Shown: positions 59,201-64,000 of the stretch, one piece after another
Layout of the letters: every line of letters starts with the position of its first letter
How positions within the stretch are numbered: the stretch's first letter is position 1
Assembly: GCA_024401695.1 (NCBI GenBank)
Contig: JAKSKN010000009.1
Coordinates: 30,150-94,149, forward strand
Direction of reading: 5' to 3'
DNA: 64,000 nt
Source: Bacteroidales bacterium
GTDB taxonomy: Bacteria; Bacteroidota; Bacteroidia; Bacteroidales; UBA932
Notes under the pieces: generated by a model
The model's input: the letters and a program-made list of their open reading frames with translations, nothing else
The model's database searches: none
Told to the model about the DNA's origin: nothing
Translations under genes and position numbers: made by a program

Positions 59201-59800
59201 CTAGAATTCCTTTACCGTTGTCTGACTTCCCGGAACCAACTGAACCTTTTCGTCAAGTTTTATCCGCTCAATCTTTCTGATGCTGACAGCCGCATCATCA
59301 AGAATAGCCCTGTTCTGAAGACCGTCCGGATTGCATTGGCTCTGTGGCCAGATCAGCATCACCACACCTATTGTGAGCAGGAACTCTGCCGCTGCTTTCT
59401 CCGCGTCGAAATCAGCCGCCCCGCTCAGTTTCTTTGCAGTCCCGGTCCTACCAAGAGCTCTGTTGCCGATGTATTTGCGGAAAGTCTTACCGAGAGCCGT
59501 AACTTCCTGCGGAATTGATTCCCCAAGCCTGCCTTCCGCCCTTTTTACGATAACGGGGTTCACCGGTCGGCAGGAGAACAGATAGTTGTCGTCCGTCTGT
59601 TCCGGAACATCCACGGTATATACATAATAAGCTTTGTCATCGCTGACAGTCTCGCCTCGGATGACCGTGTAATGAGCCGCCGACTCATATTTCTGTGTAA
59701 CATAAACCCCAAAACCGAACTTGAGTCCGGTACCCTCCTTTGCGTGGCTCATATCGAACTTATCGAAGAGTTTTTGAGTCCCGTGATAAAATGTCTGCAT
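59201..59800 (-). CDS. ADP-ribosyltransferase-like protein
   Basis: 199 residues. Begins YHGTQKLFDKFD, with GLKFGFGVYVTQKYESAAHY (about 25-44), the pattern of small ART-fold proteins (HG...FG.G.Y.T...A..Y) such as DUF3990. It probably transfers ADP-ribose from NAD+ to a target. The next gene encodes a NADAR protein that could reverse the modification, so the two resemble a toxin-antitoxin pair. Which target is unknown. Confidence 0.7.
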   Translation of the reverse strand: MQTFYHGTQKLFDKFDMSHAKEGTGLKFGFGVYVTQKYESAAHYTVIRGETVSDDKAYYVYTVDVPEQTDDNYLFSCRPVNPVIVKRAEGRLGESIPQEVTALGKTFRKYIGNRALGRTGTAKKLSGAADFDAEKAAAEFLLTIGVVMLIWPQSQCNPDGLQNRAILDDAAVSIRKIERIKLDEKVQLVPGSQTTVKEF

Positions 59801-59847
59801 ATAATAATTGTCTAATATATTGAAAATGAACTACTCCCCTATCATTG

Positions 59848-59877
59848 CATTGCGGTAAAATAGTATTTACCGCAATG
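59848..59877. repeat. inverted repeat CATTGCGGTAAA/TTTACCGCAATG
   Basis: Two 12-base arms (59848-59859 and 59866-59877) separated by 6 bases, upstream of the ART-like gene. A single identical arm lies at 55380-55391. It may be an operator of the ART/NADAR pair or a hairpin after the next gene; it lacks a T-run, so I do not call it a terminator. Confidence 0.6.
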
Positions 59878-59893
59878 ATGTGAATATTAGACT

Positions 59894-60334
59894 TCAGTCA
59901 CTTGCTCCGGTCAAAATTTCTATGATGTCATCTTCTAAGATCCCAACCACCTCTGACTCAATATCCTCATCAGCATAAAGCTCAGTCACTGTGTGCTCTG
60001 AAAGAGCGAAATCCCAGTAGTGATAGAACTTACCATCAATGTTTACAAGCACGGGGTTCTTTGCCGTGTAATTGATGATAAGGTCGAAGTCGAGTTCGTG
60101 GATGGAAAGAGCCGTACACGTTTCACTTAATTCTGCTTTTTCCGGCTCAGCCAAATCCTTTCTGAGTCCAACAATAAATTTGGGAGAATCTTCACCATAG
60201 GGATAGGGATTTTCAAAAGCCTTGTCAAGAAGCTCTTTGATTTCATTCACAACAACATCCTCGTCCTGCACATTGAAGACGATGTGTTCGTTGACAATCT
60301 GATAATGTTTTTCCATATTTATATAAACAGCCAT
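59894..60334 (-). CDS. hypothetical acidic protein, 146 aa
   Basis: Start at ATG 60334 (MAVYINMEKHYQ) or ATG 60316 (MEKHYQIVN). Acidic C terminus with no motif. A -7 box TACGTTTG is just upstream at about 60346-60353. Unlinked to a recognised pathway. Confidence 0.6.
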   Translation of the reverse strand: MAVYINMEKHYQIVNEHIVFNVQDEDVVVNEIKELLDKAFENPYPYGEDSPKFIVGLRKDLAEPEKAELSETCTALSIHELDFDLIINYTAKNPVLVNIDGKFYHYWDFALSEHTVTELYADEDIESEVVGILEDDIIEILTGASD

Positions 60335-60410
60335 TTTATCGATTATTTACAAACGTAAATATAAGAAATTTAATTTGAATCATTTAGGATGATTATGCAA
60401 ATGAACAAGA

Positions 60411-60899
60411 CTATTCTCGAGAATATCGCTGTTGATAATACAACTTACGCAATAATTCATTTGCGCACCGGATACCCTTCTCATTGATCTCACTTCCCAG
60501 AAATGGTCCTTCGGTATATCGCATAGAAGAGAAAGGCAGAATAACCGACTTCAGGCTTTTTGTCACCCCAGCGTGGATAAGGCTAACCGTAATTTCCTTC
60601 GGACTGAACTTTATTTTTCCGTTTACGCTCTGCCCTTCCACAAGGCATCTGATGTTGCCACTTTCAGCGTCTATTGTCAGGAACGTATTTGTACTTATCT
60701 TGAGATTGTATTTCCTCTCAATCTGTCGTGCAATGAAATTATGCATATCGGGGCAAACCTCCGGGTTATTTGAATCGGCCGAGAAAAAAGCTACCGCCTT
60801 CTCTACTAGAGTGAAGCCGTTGTCCGATGCGTATTCCTGAATGGTGAAATCAAAATCCTCCAGGACAGTCAATGCATGAATCTTTTCTTCTTCTTTCAT
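60411..60899 (-). CDS. hypothetical protein, 162 aa
   Basis: Helical N terminus (MKEEEKIHALTVLEDFDF) and a beta-rich C-terminal half. No motif. Follows the methyltransferase gene by 30 bases on the same strand, and may be an accessory of it. Confidence 0.6.
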   Translation of the reverse strand: MKEEEKIHALTVLEDFDFTIQEYASDNGFTLVEKAVAFFSADSNNPEVCPDMHNFIARQIERKYNLKISTNTFLTIDAESGNIRCLVEGQSVNGKIKFSPKEITVSLIHAGVTKSLKSVILPFSSMRYTEGPFLGSEINEKGIRCANELLRKLYYQQRYSRE

Positions 60900-60929
60900 G
60901 CATTAATATACCTGCAAAGAATTGAATTC

Positions 60930-63626
60930 TTACTCTGAGACTATTTCCCAGTTCTTCGCTAAAAAGTAGACTTTATGGCCGTCATCATCAATGAACGGTT
61001 CCTTCTCAAAATCTATTTCAAGTATATTGATCTTCATCCCCGTCCTCGGCTCCCGATTTTTGAGCTTGATGACATGAGTATTCTCGCAGTAGAAGTAGTC
61101 CTGACCTCCTCGCTTCAAGCAGCCGACAGCCAACGCTGGGCCTCCGGTTCTGAACTCTTCAAGGACGTGCCTTTCAATGCCCCAATATTCCCTTTTCTGC
61201 CTTGGCTCTTTAAATACTCCATTCTCAATCATCTTCTTGACGTGAACAGCAAATGAGCATAGGAAATGGAACAGTGCAATACCTATGTTTCCGTCAGGTG
61301 TTGTGTAATGGATAGCGCTGTTTGCGACGGTAGTAATCATTTGCAGCCCCTGGGCTATCGTATAAGGCATCGGGCACTTGTACAGGTAATAGTATGTTCC
61401 TTTGCCAGCACTTGCCTTATATGTCCGTTTCGCCAAAAAATCCGCAGCTGCGCCTCCTGACATCTCAGCTGGAAGGATGTTCACTTTTTGAAACTCCCCG
61501 ATGAGGCAGTCGCGTACTTTGCGAATTTCATCGAATGATTTCTCTGCGACGATTCTTGTTCCTTGCTTGCATCTGCTTAGAATGAATGATAAGAACAGTT
61601 TATGGACAGAAGTCTCGAAACGGAAAGTCTCATCAATAATTCGGGCAGCATCCAGTTCTTCCTTATATTGATTCTTCAGCAACGACTCTGGAGTTGACAT
61701 TACATCCAAGGTCTGACGGATAGCCTTGAGCATGGAGAGTTCATCTCCTGGAGCAAAAAGCCGGCTTTCCAACTTATGCGTTACCTCATCCTCCCCCGCA
61801 ACGATTCCTTTTAGTTTTTCTTTCCTAGTAGAAACAATGAAGACTGGAACTTGACGGTCCAACAAGTTAAATATCTTAGATACTGGAATATTGTTGTCAT
61901 TTACTACAATAACATCATATAATCCATCAGAACCGTTTACCAGTTTATCTAGATTTTCGAGATCCTGACTTCTACCTGAGATACTGATCTTGTTTTTCTC
62001 AAAATCTTTGCTGCCAATTTCTCCGCACAAAAGGGCATTATACGTCTTTTCGGACAATGTCTTCGAGACATATCCTGCCTCCGGCCTTTCGCTCACATAA
62101 TTTTTGACAGCGGCTATCTGCTCCTTCAAGGGTAAATCAGGTATCTGTATGTCGCGCATCTCCTTCCAAGAGAAACGCACATATGAGGCTCCATAATCAG
62201 GGATTTTCGCCCTTGTCAATTCCAATGCGAGATATCGCTGATAAACCTTGTCCTCATCTATGGAGAAAGCTATAAGATTACGCTGGTAATAAGCCGGATT
62301 TAATTCGGATGCCTTTACATAGCCGATTTTTATCTCGCTGTTTCTTGTTGCCATTATCAGCATTGCGGGACTTCTTAGCACACAACACTGTTGAGTTTCA
62401 GTCTTTGCACTTGACTGAATGGGTTCAATGTCAATATTCAATGGATCAGATGACAGATAAGTATAATTGATTATCTGTGTGCTCTCTGCTTCAACCTTTT
62501 CTGGAGAAATGGGAATCACAATATTTGACAATGACACTCTCGGTATCCCATCTTTCGGTTCTTCTTTAGGTGAATATAAGGCAGGAGCCCATTGATATCC
62601 TGCCGCTATCACATCGCTCTTTTGAATCAAGATACAATTGTCGGGATTATTATAGGCATTGAGCAATTCCGCGACATTCACGACTTTCTTGTTCCGGACG
62701 TAAGCCTGCTCGTTGAAATAAGTCGAAGCATCAAGCATTCTAATCGGTTCATCTTCCTTTCTGCCCTTCCTCAATTTGATAATATAAAGGGGGATAGATG
62801 TATTGAACAAAGTGTTGTCTGGCAAAGTTATGACCGCATCAAGATAGTTGTTGTCAGAGAGGAACTTTCGATAATGCTCATATCTCAAGCTAATGGCAAC
62901 GGCACCGTTAACTACAAAAATAAATGTTCCATTATCTGTGAGGTTTCCTTTATCATATAATGCGTTATTAATCAGGCGTTCAGCAAATTCCTCACGGATT
63001 CCCCTCCCTATCGGCCCATATGGCGGGGTGCAAACTATATAGTCAAATTGTTCCGTTCTGGGCAATAAAGAATCCCCCGTCACATAATTGTCGGAATACG
63101 CCTCTCCGCCGGACATCAAAAGACGAATCAGGCCAAGGCACCATACTTCAGGCTCAATCTCCTCGCCATAGTAGTTTTGACCAGCCTTGAAGAACTTGCC
63201 ATATGATGCCACACCGGCAAAAGGGTTATATATCGAACCTCCCTTGTAGTCACAAATTGCTGCCACTACTTCCGTCAGTCCCTGGGGCTGGAGCGAAATA
63301 AACTCATGTCCGAATCCTTGCGCGGCATCCAATAGGAGATCCTCGAATGTTCCAATATAATCCGTATCACTCGTGGACATCATCTCTTCGATGATCGTCA
63401 CCAGGGCTTCGTCATTTTCATTCTCCATCAAAGCCCATATCGGTTCAACCGTTTCATAAATTTTGGTGAAAGGATGCTCAAGTTTTAGGTTTTTCCTGTC
63501 AACATTCAGTTTCTTGAACTTGGCAAAACATAACAATGCTGACTGAAAGAGCAATATTTCCATGTTCCTTGCCCTTAACGGTTTCAAGGATAGACGAAGT
63601 TCTTTGACTATTTCACGGAGATTCAT
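60930..63626 (-). CDS. N-6 adenine DNA methyltransferase with HsdS-like C terminus
   Basis: 898 residues from ATG 63626 (MNLREIVKELRLSL); a GTG at 63665 would add 13. Methyltransferase motif I as YNPFAGVASYG (about 140), motif IV as TPPYGP (about 212, in place of NPP[FY]), with IVCTPPYG preceding it. The middle and C-terminal regions resemble a target-recognition domain (TRD) of type I specificity subunits (IPRVSLSN, SWKEMRDIQIPDLPLKEQ). No restriction subunit is seen in the window, so it may be solitary or act as a protective methylase. Confidence 0.82.
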   Translation of the reverse strand: MNLREIVKELRLSLKPLRARNMEILLFQSALLCFAKFKKLNVDRKNLKLEHPFTKIYETVEPIWALMENENDEALVTIIEEMMSTSDTDYIGTFEDLLLDAAQGFGHEFISLQPQGLTEVVAAICDYKGGSIYNPFAGVASYGKFFKAGQNYYGEEIEPEVWCLGLIRLLMSGGEAYSDNYVTGDSLLPRTEQFDYIVCTPPYGPIGRGIREEFAERLINNALYDKGNLTDNGTFIFVVNGAVAISLRYEHYRKFLSDNNYLDAVITLPDNTLFNTSIPLYIIKLRKGRKEDEPIRMLDASTYFNEQAYVRNKKVVNVAELLNAYNNPDNCILIQKSDVIAAGYQWAPALYSPKEEPKDGIPRVSLSNIVIPISPEKVEAESTQIINYTYLSSDPLNIDIEPIQSSAKTETQQCCVLRSPAMLIMATRNSEIKIGYVKASELNPAYYQRNLIAFSIDEDKVYQRYLALELTRAKIPDYGASYVRFSWKEMRDIQIPDLPLKEQIAAVKNYVSERPEAGYVSKTLSEKTYNALLCGEIGSKDFEKNKISISGRSQDLENLDKLVNGSDGLYDVIVVNDNNIPVSKIFNLLDRQVPVFIVSTRKEKLKGIVAGEDEVTHKLESRLFAPGDELSMLKAIRQTLDVMSTPESLLKNQYKEELDAARIIDETFRFETSVHKLFLSFILSRCKQGTRIVAEKSFDEIRKVRDCLIGEFQKVNILPAEMSGGAAADFLAKRTYKASAGKGTYYYLYKCPMPYTIAQGLQMITTVANSAIHYTTPDGNIGIALFHFLCSFAVHVKKMIENGVFKEPRQKREYWGIERHVLEEFRTGGPALAVGCLKRGGQDYFYCENTHVIKLKNREPRTGMKINILEIDFEKEPFIDDDGHKVYFLAKNWEIVSE

Positions 63627-63666
63627 TTCAAGGCTATTTTTACGAAGATATGCAATTTTCGGCACA

Positions 63667-63810
63667 AAGAAAAAACACTATGACCTGAAGAGAGTCAAGG
63701 CCCGGACGAAGCTGACGGAAATCCTGTACATCTTCTTCGGCATCCACACGGCGAACGTGGTGCAGCTGGCTGACAGGATAGAGCAGAGAACCCCGCTTAC
63801 GGCTGCCTGA
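63667..63810 (+). pseudogene. 3' remnant of an unidentified gene
   Basis: The last ~48 codons (KKKHYDLKRVKARTKLTEIL through RIEQRTPLTAA) read as strongly coding (G/C-biased third positions) and end at TGA 63808-63810. No start or upstream part exists, since the methyltransferase gene begins 40 bases to the left. It looks like the C-terminal piece of a gene cut off by an insertion, perhaps a transposase, but I cannot confirm the family. Confidence 0.45.
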
Positions 63811-63877
63811 CACGAAAATATGCACATAAAAATTTGCTTCCGCAGGGGAACTGTGCCTCTGCCGTAGGAAACAGACG

Positions 63878-63901
63878 AAAAATCCGGCCGAAACGGCCGG
63901 A
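63878..63901 (-). terminator. minus-strand terminator hairpin
   Basis: TCCGGCCG AAA CGGCCGGA (63883-63901) forms an 8-bp stem followed, on the minus strand, by TTTTT. It would stop transcription entering from beyond the right edge. The rest of 63811-64000 shows no gene that I can support. Confidence 0.65.
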
Positions 63902-64000
63902 ATGAGATATAAAAAAGTAAATTTGATGAGTCGAACGCAGAAAACGGATGGGACCAGTCGCTGCTTCGCTCAAATTGAAAACATTAAACGACAATCCCTA

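Noticed and set aside
63797-63994. 65-codon minus-strand frame at the right end
   Set aside because: Part of it is the terminator hairpin at 63878-63901; no start signal or homology pattern.

Overview
The window looks like part of a Bacteroidales (Bacteroidota) genome or large mobile element. Start codons generally lack a Shine-Dalgarno sequence. Many transcription units are preceded by the Bacteroidota -7 box TAnnTTTG. The two ClpP copies carry the N-terminal extension typical of Bacteroidales ClpP, and several families (WYL regulators, CHC2-less Toprim primase, ArdC-like protein) are common in Bacteroidales accessory DNA. No tRNA, rRNA, CRISPR array, phage structural gene or conjugation gene was seen. 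The content (SSB, DnaE-like polymerases, Pif1-like helicase, primase, integrase, methyltransferase, toxin-antitoxin-like pair) argues for an integrated mobile element or accessory island.

Layout. 0-2.1 kb: SSB and small genes on the plus strand, followed by a highly structured probable non-coding RNA (1284-1545). 2.2-18 kb: mostly minus-strand short operons encoding an exonuclease, an AAA+ ATPase, a PLD-like protein, ClpP, two WYL regulators, a Pif1-like helicase, a guanidine-modifying-enzyme-like protein, a DnaE polymerase, a second degenerate DnaE-like protein, a SLOG protein and nucleases. 18.4-25.3 kb: a G+C-rich minus-strand operon (primase, ArdC-like protein, ADP-ribosylglycohydrolase/DUF488 fusion), facing a tandem-HTH regulator at 25.4 kb. 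26-34 kb: a proteasome-like Ntn hydrolase, a third WYL regulator, a MoxR/VWA operon, and a set of micro-proteins. 34.6-40 kb: a long plus-strand operon of small metabolic and repair-like genes. 41.4-52.7 kb: second copies of ClpP, the AAA+ ATPase, MoxR and VWA, together with a sigma-70-family factor. 52.8-54.3 kb: an acetyltransferase and a 4Fe-4S membrane protein. 54.4-64 kb: integrase, a DUF2779-like nuclease, an ADP-ribosyltransferase/NADAR pair, a DNA methyltransferase, and the 3' remnant of another gene.

How it may work together. Two element-specific promoter classes can be read directly. Class 1 (TGCC-like box starting exactly 26 bp before TAnnTTTG) occurs at 14 starts between 1.2 and 34.2 kb, including two of the three WYL regulators and the structured RNA. 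Class 2 (TAACGATATTC, 11 bp, TATTA or similar) occurs at five starts between 41.3 and 49.4 kb, clustered around the sigma factor, whose own promoter is of the ordinary type. The duplicated set ClpP + AAA+ + MoxR + VWA is split: one copy of each lies under class 1, the other under class 2. My inference is that the element runs two alternative protein-remodelling/proteolysis programmes from two separate switches. All functions are read from sequence motifs without database searches.
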